Made by a program: the position numbers and the translations under genes. From contig JODU01000004.1 in NCBI GenBank assembly GCA_000720845.1, forward strand, positions 186,001 through 250,000: a DNA stretch of 64,000 bases, given 5' to 3'. Shown here in pieces: positions 49,467-57,837 of this stretch (positions are counted from its first letter, which is position 1; each line of letters starts with the position of its first letter). The notes beneath the pieces are model-generated. The model was not told the DNA's origin. It did not search any database and saw nothing but the letters and a program-made list of their open reading frames with translations. The DNA comes from Kitasatospora aureofaciens. Lineage in GTDB: Bacteria; Actinomycetota; Actinomycetes; Streptomycetales; Streptomycetaceae.

Positions 49467-49506
49467 TCGCGTCAGGTCTGCTTGACGTCAAGCAGGCCTG
49501 ACGCGA
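49467..49506. promoter_or_regulatory. 40-bp palindrome between guaB1 and the next HTH gene
   Basis: An uninterrupted inverted repeat centred on TTGACGTCAA at 49486/49487, 20 bp per arm, with one T-G mismatch. It ends 10 bp before the ATG at 49517 and starts 28 bp after the guaB1 stop. It could be a terminator (cruciform-like RNA hairpin without a proper loop) or an operator. Confidence 0.6.
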
Positions 49507-49516
49507 CGCTGGGCGC

Positions 49517-49912
49517 ATGACGACACCCGAGAGCATCGAGCCGCAGCACACCCTGCTGACCGCCGTGGCCCGCCTCGACGAACTGCGCGCCCGCGAGTCC
49601 CTCACCGGGTTCGGCAGCGACGACGAGGCCCTGGACCGCCCCCAGCTCCTCAAACTGCTCGCCCTGAGCGAGGTGGTCGCCCGCAAGGCGGCCTACGGGC
49701 GTCAGCTCACCGTCCGCGCCGCCCGCGAGGCGGGTGCCTCGTGGTCGCAGATCGGGGCCGCCCTCGGCACCAGCAAGCAGGCCGCCTGGGAGGCGCACAT
49801 GCGCTGGATCGACGCCCAGGAGGACGCTCGCCACCGGCCCGGACAGATCGGCTTCGACGCCGCGGACGCGGCCGAGGCACGGGCCGTCGCGGGCGAACCG
49901 GACGGCCACTGA
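49517..49912 (+). CDS. Small helix-turn-helix protein
   Basis: 131 residues, function unknown. A helical N-terminus precedes the motif ASWSQIGAALGTSKQAAWEAH near 73-93, a helix-turn-helix resembling that of the protein at 42197. The C-terminus is acidic/alanine-rich. A 40-bp palindrome lies immediately upstream and might be its operator. Confidence 0.65.
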   Translation: MTTPESIEPQHTLLTAVARLDELRARESLTGFGSDDEALDRPQLLKLLALSEVVARKAAYGRQLTVRAAREAGASWSQIGAALGTSKQAAWEAHMRWIDAQEDARHRPGQIGFDAADAAEARAVAGEPDGH

Positions 49913-49968
49913 CCAGGCCCGATCCGCCCTCCACCGACCCCCTGGGCGCACCGCGGCACACCCCGCGC

Positions 49969-50025
49969 GCAACGAACATCCGCGCTGCCCCGTGGAACGC
50001 AACGATCGTGCTCGAACGCGCAAGG
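49969..50025 (+). promoter_or_regulatory. Putative AsnC-family operator upstream of the permease
   Basis: Three direct motifs: GCAACGAA at 49969, GCAACGAT at 49999 and GCAAGG at 50020, spaced 30 and 21 bp. The same three-motif series with spacing 31 and 22 occurs upstream of the davA gene. The rest of the 300-bp gap before the permease (49913-50212) holds GC-rich inverted repeats (for example GGGGACCCC at about 50091) but no gene. Confidence 0.55.
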
Positions 50026-50212
50026 TTGCTGCATTACCGGGGCACCGCCCCGCTCGTAGTGTTCTGCGCTGTACGTGGCGTGGCGGGGACCCCGCTCGGT
50101 GGGTTCCCGTTCTGCACGAGCGCGCCCGCCGGTCCCCGCCGCTCCCCAGGCCCGCCGGGAGCGCGTCCGCCCGCCCGGGCGGCGCGACCGGCAGCGACAA
50201 AGGAGTCAACGC

Positions 50213-51703
50213 GTGCTCGACCAAGGCGCACCCCCGCACCACGACACACCGGCCACCCCCACGTCCCCGGGGCCGGCCGCGCGCCTCATGCGCCGCAAGC
50301 CCGTGGAGCGCCTGGTCGCCGAGGGCGGCCAGGGCGAGGGCGGCAGCCTCCGCCGCTCCCTCGGCCTCTGGCAGCTCACGATGATCAGTATCGGCGCCAC
50401 CCTCGGCACCGGGATCTTCGTCGTCCTCGGCGAGGCCGTCCCCAAGGCGGGTCCGGCGGTCACGCTCTCCTTCGTCATCGCGGGCCTCACCGCGCTCTTC
50501 TCGGCCCTGTCCTACGCCGAGCTGGCCGGGACCATCCCGGTGGCCGGGTCCTCCTACTCGTACGCCTACGCCACCATGGGCGAGCTGGTCGCCTGGATCT
50601 GCGGCTGGTGCCTGGTCCTGGAGTACGGCGTGTCCGTGGCCGCCGTCGCCGTCGGCTGGGGCGAGTACCTGAACGAGCTGCTCGACGGCACCATCGGCGT
50701 CACCCTCCCCGCGGTCCTGTCCGCCCCGCCCGGCGACGGCGGCATCTTCAACCTGCCCGCGCTGATCGTCGTACTCCTGGCCATGACCTTCCTGCTCGGC
50801 GGCGCCCGCGAGTCCGCCCGCGCCAACACGATCATGGTCGTCGTGAAGATCGCCGCCCTGGTGCTCTTCTGCGCGATCGGCGTGCAGGGCTTCCGCTCCG
50901 GCAACTACGAGCACTTCATGCCGCTCGGCATGGCCGGGGTGAGCGCGGCCGGCGCCACCCTCTTCTTCTCCTACATCGGCTTCGACGCCGCCTCCACCGC
51001 CGGTGAGGAGGCGAAGAACGCCCAGCGCGACCTGCCCCGCGCGATCATGCTGTCCCTGGTCATCGTCACGGCGCTGTACGTCCTGGTCGCGGCCGTCGCC
51101 GTCGGCGCCAGGCCCTGGCGGACCTTCACCGACTCCGAGGCCTCCCTCGCGCAGATCATGACCGACGTCACCGGGCAGAGCTTCTGGGGCACCCTGCTGG
51201 CCTTCTGCGCGGTCGTCGCCATCGCCAGCGTCGTGCTGACCGTCCTCTACGGCCAGACCCGCGTCCTGTTCGCCATGTCCCGCGACGGGCTGGTGCCCAA
51301 GGTCTTCAGCAAGGTCCACGCCAAGACCGGCGCGCCCCGCGCCAACACACTGATCGTCTCCCTGTTCTGCGGCGTCCTGGCCGCCGCCATCCCACTCGGA
51401 CAACTCGCCGACGCCACCAGCATCGGCACCCTCTTCGCCTTCGCCCTGGTCAACGTCGCCGTCGTGGTGCTGCGCCGGACCCGGCCCGAGATGCGCCGCA
51501 CCTTCCGGGTCCCGCTGTCGCCGGTCCTGCCCGCCCTCGGCTTCGGCTTGTGCGTCTGGATGATGGGCAGCCTGTCCACCGTCACCTGGGTGGTCTTCGG
51601 TGTCTGGATGGCCGTCGGGCTCGTGTTCTACTTCCTGTACGGCCACCGCCGCTCCCGACTCGCCGCACCGGACCCGTCCGAGGGCCGGACGCACCAGAAG
51701 TGA
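50213..51703 (+). CDS. Amino acid permease, APC superfamily
   Basis: 496-residue transporter with about twelve membrane segments. Segment 1 has the APC motif ISIGATLGTGIFVVLGE; FFSYIGFDAASTAGEEAKNAQRDLPRAI is the usual consensus between segments 6 and 7. It resembles cationic amino acid transporters (CAT/YfnA-like). Given the linked regulator and the lysine-degradation pair downstream, lysine uptake is a reasonable guess. GTG start with AAAGGAG. Confidence 0.88.
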   Translation: MLDQGAPPHHDTPATPTSPGPAARLMRRKPVERLVAEGGQGEGGSLRRSLGLWQLTMISIGATLGTGIFVVLGEAVPKAGPAVTLSFVIAGLTALFSALSYAELAGTIPVAGSSYSYAYATMGELVAWICGWCLVLEYGVSVAAVAVGWGEYLNELLDGTIGVTLPAVLSAPPGDGGIFNLPALIVVLLAMTFLLGGARESARANTIMVVVKIAALVLFCAIGVQGFRSGNYEHFMPLGMAGVSAAGATLFFSYIGFDAASTAGEEAKNAQRDLPRAIMLSLVIVTALYVLVAAVAVGARPWRTFTDSEASLAQIMTDVTGQSFWGTLLAFCAVVAIASVVLTVLYGQTRVLFAMSRDGLVPKVFSKVHAKTGAPRANTLIVSLFCGVLAAAIPLGQLADATSIGTLFAFALVNVAVVVLRRTRPEMRRTFRVPLSPVLPALGFGLCVWMMGSLSTVTWVVFGVWMAVGLVFYFLYGHRRSRLAAPDPSEGRTHQK

Positions 51704-51718
51704 AGTGAACGACCCGCA

Positions 51719-52171
51719 GTGCTGAACGATCTCGACGAACGCATCGTGCACGCCCTCGCCGAGGACGCCCGCCGCTCCTACGCGGACATCGGGCAGTCGG
51801 TCGGCCTCTCCGCGCCCGCCGTGAAACGGCGCGTGGACCGGCTGCGCGCCACCGGAGCCATCACCGGCTTCACCGTACGGGTCGACCCCGCCGCGCTCGG
51901 CTGGGAGACCGAGGGGTTCGTCGAGATCCACTGCCGCCGCAACACCTCGCCGGAGACCATCCAGCGGGGCCTGGAGCGCTACCAGGAGGTCGTGGCCGCG
52001 TCCACCGTCACCGGCGACGCGGACGCGGTCGCCCAGGTCTTCGCCTCCGACATGCGGCACTTCGAGCGGGTCCTGGAGCGGATCGCCGGGGAGCCGTTCG
52101 TGGAACGGACCAAGTCCGTCCTGGTGCTCTCGCCGCTGCTGCGGCGCTTCTCGTCGGGCTCGCCCGCGTAA
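51719..52171 (+). CDS. AsnC/Lrp-family transcriptional regulator
   Basis: 150 residues: N-terminal winged helix-turn-helix (RSYADIGQSVGLSAPAVKRRVDRLRATGAITGF) and C-terminal RAM-type ligand-binding domain (TSPETIQRGLERYQEVVAASTVTGDADAVAQVFASDM). Lrp/AsnC proteins sense amino acids as dimers to octamers. It starts 15 bp after the permease, almost certainly co-transcribed; a lysine-responsive regulator of permease and davBA is the working idea. Confidence 0.9.
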   Translation: MLNDLDERIVHALAEDARRSYADIGQSVGLSAPAVKRRVDRLRATGAITGFTVRVDPAALGWETEGFVEIHCRRNTSPETIQRGLERYQEVVAASTVTGDADAVAQVFASDMRHFERVLERIAGEPFVERTKSVLVLSPLLRRFSSGSPA

Positions 52172-52319
52172 TCCCATGGGCTAGACACCGTGTGCCGTCT
52201 AACATCGGTGCCATGACCTGGCGACATTGATCCACCCGCGCCACCCGTAGCGCCTCCTCCCGAGGGCCGCCCCGGACGCCGTACCTCCGGTGTCCGATCC
52301 GCCCCCTCGGGAAGGCCTC

Positions 52320-53567
52320 ATGACCGTCTCACCCTCACCCTCGCCCTCGCGTGCGGCAACCGCGCCCGCCGGCACCCGCCGCCTCGTGCGCACGCTGTAC
52401 GCCTCCGCGTTCTGCGACGAGTTCGTCCTGCTCTACCCGGTGTACGCGCTGCTGTTCGCCGACACCGGTCTGTCCGTCTGGCAGACGGCCTCGCTGTTCG
52501 CCCTGTGGTCGCTGACCGGCGTGCTGCTGGAGGTGCCCTCCGGCGCCTGGGCCGACGCCGTCTCCCGGCGGCTGCTGCTGATCCTCGGCCCCCTGCTCAC
52601 CGCGGCCGGCTTCGCCCTGTGGGTGCTCCTGCCCTCCTACGGCGCCTTCGCCCTCGGCTTCGTGCTGTGGGGCGCCGGCGGCGCGCTCGGCTCGGGCGCG
52701 CTGGAGGCGCTGGTCTACGACGAGCTCGACCGGGCCGGCGCGGCCGGCCAGTACGCCCGCGTCATGGGCCGGGCCCGGGCGATCGGCATCGCCGCGACCA
52801 TGTCCGCCATGGGCCTGGCCGGTCCGGTGTTCGCCTGGGGCGGCTACGACGCGGTGGGCGCGGCGAGTGTGCTCGCCTGCCTGACCGCGGCGGCGGTGGC
52901 GACCCGGTTCCCCGAGCACCGCACACCCTCCGGTGACGGCGAGCGCTGGTCCGCGACCCTGCGCGCCGGACTCGCCGACGCCCGCGCCGACCGGTCCGTG
53001 CGCGGCGCGCTGCTCCTCGTACCGGCCGTGACGGCCGTGTGGGGCGCGCTCGACGAGTACACGCCGCTGCTGGCGCGCGACACCGGTGTGGCGCCCGAGA
53101 CCGTGCCCTGGCTGCTGCTGGTGATCTGGGCCGGCGCCACGACCGGCGGCCTCCTGGCCGGTGCGGCGGAGCGCCTGACCACCCACGGGTTCGCCGCCCT
53201 GCTCACCGGGTCCGCGCTCGCCCTGGCCGTGGGCGGCCTGTCCGGCACACCGGCCGCCCTGGTTCTGGTGGCGGTCGCCTTCGGCGGTTTCCAGCTGGCC
53301 ACCGTGCTGGCCGACGCCCGCCTCCAGCAGCGTATCGACGACACCGGGCGGGCCACCCTGACCTCGGTCGCGGGCCTCGGCACCGAGGTGGGCAACCTCG
53401 CCACCTACGGCGCATACGCGGCGGCGGCCACGGCATGGGGCCACGACACCGCCTTCGCGCTGTCCGCGGTGCCGTACCTCCTGACGGCGCTGGTGCTGGC
53501 CGGTGCCGTGCGGGCCACGACCGCGGCCGCCAGGGCACGACGTCGAAGCCGCCGGCCGCCTTCCTGA
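52320..53567 (+). CDS. MFS transporter
   Basis: 415-residue major facilitator with about twelve membrane segments. The loop 2-3 motif reads EVPSGAWADAVSRRLLL, an MFS-type GxxxDxxxRR signature variant. A Ser/Pro/Ala-rich N-terminus and Arg-rich C-terminus flank the core. Substrate unknown; efflux is likely. ATG at 52320 follows GGGAAGG. It separates the permease-regulator pair from davA. Confidence 0.85.
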   Translation: MTVSPSPSPSRAATAPAGTRRLVRTLYASAFCDEFVLLYPVYALLFADTGLSVWQTASLFALWSLTGVLLEVPSGAWADAVSRRLLLILGPLLTAAGFALWVLLPSYGAFALGFVLWGAGGALGSGALEALVYDELDRAGAAGQYARVMGRARAIGIAATMSAMGLAGPVFAWGGYDAVGAASVLACLTAAAVATRFPEHRTPSGDGERWSATLRAGLADARADRSVRGALLLVPAVTAVWGALDEYTPLLARDTGVAPETVPWLLLVIWAGATTGGLLAGAAERLTTHGFAALLTGSALALAVGGLSGTPAALVLVAVAFGGFQLATVLADARLQQRIDDTGRATLTSVAGLGTEVGNLATYGAYAAAATAWGHDTAFALSAVPYLLTALVLAGAVRATTAAARARRRSRRPPS

Positions 53568-53675
53568 CTTCCCGAAGAGCGCATCCCTACCCCATCGGAG
53601 GGGTCGGAGTCGGCCACGTCGCCCCGGGGGCCGGGCAGCGCGCGCACCGGACAACGGGGCCCGCCGGAGGGGGGC

Positions 53676-53734
53676 GCAACGAATCGCCGTGGGGAGCCGG
53701 GCGCACGCAACGATCCGCTCACCGGCGCGCAACA
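53676..53734 (+). promoter_or_regulatory. Putative AsnC-family operator upstream of davA
   Basis: GCAACGAA at 53676, GCAACGAT at 53707 and GCAACAGG at 53729, spacing 31 and 22 bp, about 85-140 bp before the davA start. The near copy of the array upstream of the permease suggests one regulator for both. Confidence 0.55.
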
Positions 53735-53816
53735 GGTCCGTCTTGTCCGGCCGGGCCCGCCGACCGTACCGTCTATCTGGCCCCCGCCCCCCCCTTCCTT
53801 CCGGTGAGGAACACGC

Positions 53817-54605
53817 ATGCGCACCGCCCTGCTCCAGAGCTCCGGCCGCCCCGGCTCCACCGCCGAGAACCTCAAGATCCTCGACGAGGCCGCGGGCCGG
53901 GCCGCCGCCGCGGGCGCCGCACTGCTCGTCACCTCCGAGCTGTTCCTGACCGGGTACGCCATCGGCGACGCCGTCGGCGCCCTCGCCGAGCCCGCCGACG
54001 GCGACTCGGCCGACGCGGTCGCGGAGATCACCGGGCGCCACGGCCTCGCGATCGCCTACGGCTACCCGGAGCGGGACGGTGAGAGCGTCTACAACTCGGT
54101 GCAGCTGATCTCCACCGACGGCACCCGCCTGGCCGGCTACCGCAAGACCCACCTCTTCGGCTGCTTCGAGCGCGACCACTTCACGCCGGGCGAGCTGCCC
54201 GTCGTGCAGGCACGGCTCGACGGCGTCACCGTCGGCCTGATGATCTGCTACGACGTGGAGTTCCCGGAGAACGTCCGCGCCCACGCCCTGGCCGGCACCG
54301 ACCTGCTGCTCGTCCCGACCGCGCAGATGCACCCGTTCCAGTTCGTCGCCGAGTCGGTCGTGCCGGTGCGGGCCTTCGAGAACCAGCTGTACATCGCGTA
54401 CGTCAACCGCGTCGGCAAGGAGGGCGAGTTCGACTTCGTCGGCCTGTCCACCCTCGCGGGGCCCGACGGCATCGCCCGAGCCCGTGCCGGGCGAGCCGAG
54501 GAACTGGTCCTCGCCGACGCCGACCCGGCCTTCCTGGCCGCCTCGCGCGAGGCCAACCCGTACCTGGAGGACCGCCGCCCCGGCCTCTACGGCGCCCTCG
54601 CCTGA
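53817..54605 (+). CDS. davA: Carbon-nitrogen hydrolase, probable 5-aminovaleramidase
   Basis: 262-residue nitrilase-superfamily amidase. The catalytic triad is visible: E41 (TSELFLTGY), K110 (GYRKTHLFG) and C144 (ICYDVEFPEN). The length and internal motifs (YGYPER, YNSVQLI, YRKTHLFG) resemble Pseudomonas DavA, which hydrolyses 5-aminovaleramide to 5-aminovalerate and ammonia. It lies 56 bp before a DavB-like oxidase, the same functional pair. Assignment depends on that pairing. Confidence 0.82.
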   Translation: MRTALLQSSGRPGSTAENLKILDEAAGRAAAAGAALLVTSELFLTGYAIGDAVGALAEPADGDSADAVAEITGRHGLAIAYGYPERDGESVYNSVQLISTDGTRLAGYRKTHLFGCFERDHFTPGELPVVQARLDGVTVGLMICYDVEFPENVRAHALAGTDLLLVPTAQMHPFQFVAESVVPVRAFENQLYIAYVNRVGKEGEFDFVGLSTLAGPDGIARARAGRAEELVLADADPAFLAASREANPYLEDRRPGLYGALA

Positions 54606-54661
54606 GCCCGGGACCGCGCCTCCCGCCCCTCCGTTCCACCCGTGCAAGGAGTCCGTACCCC

Positions 54662-56374
54662 ATGACGTCCACCGTGCCCAACGCGATCGAGCACGCAGAC
54701 GAGCAGCAGCCGCCGATCACCATGTTCGGGCCGGACTTCCCGTACGCGTACGACGACTTCCTCGCCCACCCCGCCGGACTCGGCCAGATACCGGCGACCG
54801 CGCACGGCACCGAGGTCGCGGTCATCGGCGGCGGACTGTCCGGCATCGTGGCCGCCTACGAGCTGATGAAGATGGGCCTGAGGCCCGTCGTCTACGAGGC
54901 CGACCGGATCGGCGGCCGGCTGCGGACCGTGGGCTTCGACGGCTGCGACCCCTCGCTGACCGCCGAGATGGGCGCGATGCGCTTCCCGCCGTCCTCCACC
55001 GCCCTGCAGCACTACATCGACCTGGTGGGCCTGGAGACCCGGGCCTTCCCCAACCCGCTGGCCGAGGCGACCCCCTCGACCGTCGTCGACCTCAAGGGCG
55101 AGTCGCACTACGCCGAGACCCTCGACGACCTGCCGCAGGTCTACCGGGACGTGGCCGGGGCCTGGGCGAAGTGCCTCGAAGAGGGCGCCGACTTCTCCGA
55201 CATGAACCGCGCCCTGCGCGAGCGCGACGTGCCCCGCATCCGCGAGATCTGGGCGAAGCTGGTCGAGAAGCTCGACAACCAGACCTTCTACGGCTTCCTG
55301 TGCGACTCCGAGGCCTTCAAGTCCTTCCGGCACCGCGAGATCTTCGGCCAGGTCGGCTTCGGCACCGGCGGCTGGGACACCGACTTCCCCAACTCCATCC
55401 TGGAGATCCTCCGCGTCGTCTACACCGAGGCCGACGACCACCACCGCGGCATCGTCGGCGGCTCCCAGCAGCTGCCGCTCCGGCTCTGGGAGCGCGAGCC
55501 CGAGAAGATCGTCCACTGGCCGCACGGCACCTCGCTGAAGTCCCTCCACGTGGACGGCGAGCCCCGCCCCGCCGTGACCCGGCTGAACCGCACCGCCGGC
55601 AACCGCATCACCGTCACCGACGCCGACGGCGACATCCGCACGTACCAGGCGGCGATCTTCACCGCCCAGTCCTGGATGCTGCTCTCGAAGATCGCCTGCG
55701 ACGACTCGCTCTTCCCCATCGACCACTGGACCGCGATCGAGCGCACCCACTACATGGAGAGCTCCAAGCTCTTCGTGCCCGTCGACCGGCCCTTCTGGCT
55801 GGACAAGGCCGTCGACGACAGGGGAAATCCGACCGGCCGGGACGTCATGTCGATGACACTCACCGACCGCATGACCCGCGGCACCTACCTGCTCGACGAC
55901 GGCCCGGACCGGCCCGCCGTCATCTGCCTCTCCTACACCTGGTGCGACGACAGCCTGAAGTGGCTGCCGCTGTCCGCGAACGAGCGGATGGAGGTCATGC
56001 TGAAGTCGCTCGGCGAGATCTACCCGAAGGTCGACATCAGGAAGCACATCATCGGCAACCCGGTGACGGTCTCCTGGGAGAACGAGCCCTACTTCATGGG
56101 CGCGTTCAAGGCCAACCTGCCCGGTCACTACCGCTACCAGCGCCGCCTGTTCACCCACTTCATGCAGGAGGAGCTGCCCGAGGACAAGCGGGGCATCTTC
56201 CTCGCCGGCGACGACATCTCCTGGACGGCCGGCTGGGCCGAGGGCGCCGTCCAGACCGCGCTGAACGCGGTCTGGGGCGTCATGCACCACCTCGGCGGCG
56301 AGACCGACCCGACCAACCCCGGCCCCGGCGACCTGTACGAGGAGATCGCACCGGTCGAGCTCCCCGAGGACTGA
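54662..56374 (+). CDS. davB: FAD-dependent amine oxidase, probable L-lysine 2-monooxygenase
   Basis: 570-residue flavoenzyme. FAD-binding motif EVAVIGGGLSGIVAAYELMK is at 51-70, followed by GGRLRT, EMGAMRFPPSS (flavin clamp) and the C-terminal FAD motif GIFLAGDDISWTAGWAEGAVQTALNAVWG. The opening TMFGPDFPYAYDDFLAHPAGLG and the region FGQVGFGTGGWDTDFPNS closely resemble Pseudomonas lysine 2-monooxygenase DavB, which oxidatively decarboxylates L-lysine to 5-aminovaleramide. Other L-amino acid oxidases or 2-monooxygenases are possible. Confidence 0.82.
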   Translation: MTSTVPNAIEHADEQQPPITMFGPDFPYAYDDFLAHPAGLGQIPATAHGTEVAVIGGGLSGIVAAYELMKMGLRPVVYEADRIGGRLRTVGFDGCDPSLTAEMGAMRFPPSSTALQHYIDLVGLETRAFPNPLAEATPSTVVDLKGESHYAETLDDLPQVYRDVAGAWAKCLEEGADFSDMNRALRERDVPRIREIWAKLVEKLDNQTFYGFLCDSEAFKSFRHREIFGQVGFGTGGWDTDFPNSILEILRVVYTEADDHHRGIVGGSQQLPLRLWEREPEKIVHWPHGTSLKSLHVDGEPRPAVTRLNRTAGNRITVTDADGDIRTYQAAIFTAQSWMLLSKIACDDSLFPIDHWTAIERTHYMESSKLFVPVDRPFWLDKAVDDRGNPTGRDVMSMTLTDRMTRGTYLLDDGPDRPAVICLSYTWCDDSLKWLPLSANERMEVMLKSLGEIYPKVDIRKHIIGNPVTVSWENEPYFMGAFKANLPGHYRYQRRLFTHFMQEELPEDKRGIFLAGDDISWTAGWAEGAVQTALNAVWGVMHHLGGETDPTNPGPGDLYEEIAPVELPED

Positions 56375-56394
56375 AGGGGATCTCCGGCGGAGGC

Positions 56395-57327
56395 CTAGAT
56401 CCCGGCCGCCCTCGCCTTCTCGTAGACCTGGGCGGCGACGTCCTTGAGCTCCTCGGCGTCACGCGTGGTGCTCTGCACGTCGATGAGGATCTCGTCCAGG
56501 CCGATCTCGGCGTGCGCGGCGAGGTCCTCGACGATCTGGTCGACGCCGCCCTGGAAGGGCCGCCGGTCGGAGCCTTCGTAATTCGACTCGCTGTAGCGGG
56601 TGTTGACCCGCAGCACCGTGCGGATCGGCTCCGTACGGCCCCGCTCGGCGGCCAGCTCCCGCAGCTCCCGCAACTGCCGGGCGACGGTCTCGGCGCCGAT
56701 ACCGGTCGGCAGCCAGCCGTCGGCGTGGTCGACCAGACGGCGCCGGGCCCGGCCGCTGTCGCCCGCCGCCAGCAGGACGGGGATCGGCCGGGCGGGTTTG
56801 GGGCCGACCACGGCGGACGCGATCTTCGTGACCTCGCCGTCGTACACCACCGGGTCCGGACCCCACACCGCCCGGCACACCCCGATCAGTTCGTCGAGGG
56901 CGGCGCCGCGCTCGGCGAACGGCCGCACCGACGCCGCCGCGTACTCGTCGTGGGACCAGCCGGTGCCGAAGCCCGCCACCACCCGGCCGCCGCTCGCCGC
57001 GTCCAGCGAGGCCAGCGCCTTGGCCAGCTGGAAGGGCACGTGCAGCGGGGCGACCAGCACGCTCGTGCCCAGCCGGGCCCGCTCGGTGACCGCGGCGGCG
57101 AGCGTGAGGGTGACCAGCGGCTCCGCCACGCCCCGGTACGTGTCCGGCCAGGGCAGGCCCTTGACGCCGTACAGCCCCTGGGTGGCGGGCTCCGGGAACA
57201 GGGCGCGCTCGAACACCCACAGGCTCTCGTAGCCCGTCCGTTCCGCCGCGCGGGCCACGTCGGGGACGTCCTTGCCGATGTCGTACTGCCGCATCTGGGG
57301 GAGGCCGAGTCCGAGCCGGGTCGTCAT
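56395..57327 (-). CDS. LLM-class F420-dependent oxidoreductase
   Basis: 310-residue luciferase-like (beta/alpha)8-barrel oxidoreductase. Motifs RLGLGLPQMRQYD at the N-terminus, RLGTSVLVAPLHVPFQLAKALASLDAASGGRVVAGFGTGW (typical of F420-dependent members) and the C-terminal GGVDQIVEDLAAHAEIGLDEILID. Substrate unknown. ATG at 57327 has AGGAG upstream. Convergent with davB, 20 bp apart. Confidence 0.88.
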   Translation of the reverse strand: MTTRLGLGLPQMRQYDIGKDVPDVARAAERTGYESLWVFERALFPEPATQGLYGVKGLPWPDTYRGVAEPLVTLTLAAAVTERARLGTSVLVAPLHVPFQLAKALASLDAASGGRVVAGFGTGWSHDEYAAASVRPFAERGAALDELIGVCRAVWGPDPVVYDGEVTKIASAVVGPKPARPIPVLLAAGDSGRARRRLVDHADGWLPTGIGAETVARQLRELRELAAERGRTEPIRTVLRVNTRYSESNYEGSDRRPFQGGVDQIVEDLAAHAEIGLDEILIDVQSTTRDAEELKDVAAQVYEKARAAGI

Positions 57328-57438
57328 GCCGGGTGCTCCTTCGCCGTCGAGGTGCGATGTGCCCTTGGTTCCAACCGGTTTCAACGTACAGCGATCGCGC
57401 GGGGGTTCGGGGCGCACACACGGCGGGAACCGGCCGGA

Positions 57439-57828
57439 TCAGTCCGGCAGCGGGGTGAGCAGCATGCGGCCCGCGAAGCCCACCGCGGCGTCCAGCCGCT
57501 CCGTGAACTCCCCGGCCACGTCCGGCAGCCGGCGCAGTGCCCACAGCGCGCGGGCCGCGGCCCAGGTGGCCTCGCGGGCGCGCTCCAGGCTCCAGGAGCC
57601 GAGCAGATGGGTCAGCGGATCGGCGATCTGGAGGAGATCGGGACCCGGCATCAGCTCGTCGCGGATGCGCTCCTCCAGCGAGACGAGGAGATCGCCCACG
57701 CGGTCGAACTCGTCCTCCAGCTCGACGGGTTCGCAGCCGAGCGTACGACAGGTGTCCACCACGGCCAGCGCGAGGTCGTGGCCGATGTGCGCGTTGATGC
57801 CCGCCAGCGCGAAGTGTTCCGAGTAACA
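57439..57828 (-). pseudogene. DUF5995 gene, 3' fragment cut by an integrated element
   Basis: The minus-strand frame is open from an in-frame TGA at 57829-57831 to a stop at 57439. It reads ...FALAGINAHIGHDLALAVVDTCRTLGCEP... RALWALRRLPDV ... MLLTPLPD, the C-terminal part of a DUF5995 protein, a family with the conserved FALAGxNAHIxxDL motif. Family members are about twice this length. The N-terminal part is missing here and is expected on the far side of the integrated element, beyond the window. The break falls next to the serine integrase start. Confidence 0.85.
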
Positions 57829-57837
57829 TCACATGCC
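57800..57837. mobile_element. Attachment-site junction (attL or attR) of the integrated element
   Basis: Host-like DUF5995 coding sequence ends at about 57815 (codons for FALAG) and unrelated sequence begins between there and the integrase ATG at 57838. Serine integrases usually sit beside their own attP, so the crossover dinucleotide should be in this interval. The exact core cannot be defined without the other end. Confidence 0.7.

Noticed and set aside
52212..52229. A tiny frame reading MTWRH before the MFS gene, reminiscent of short cysteine-attenuator leader peptides of actinobacteria.
   Set aside because: It stops after five codons and has no cysteine codons; similarity is too short to support.
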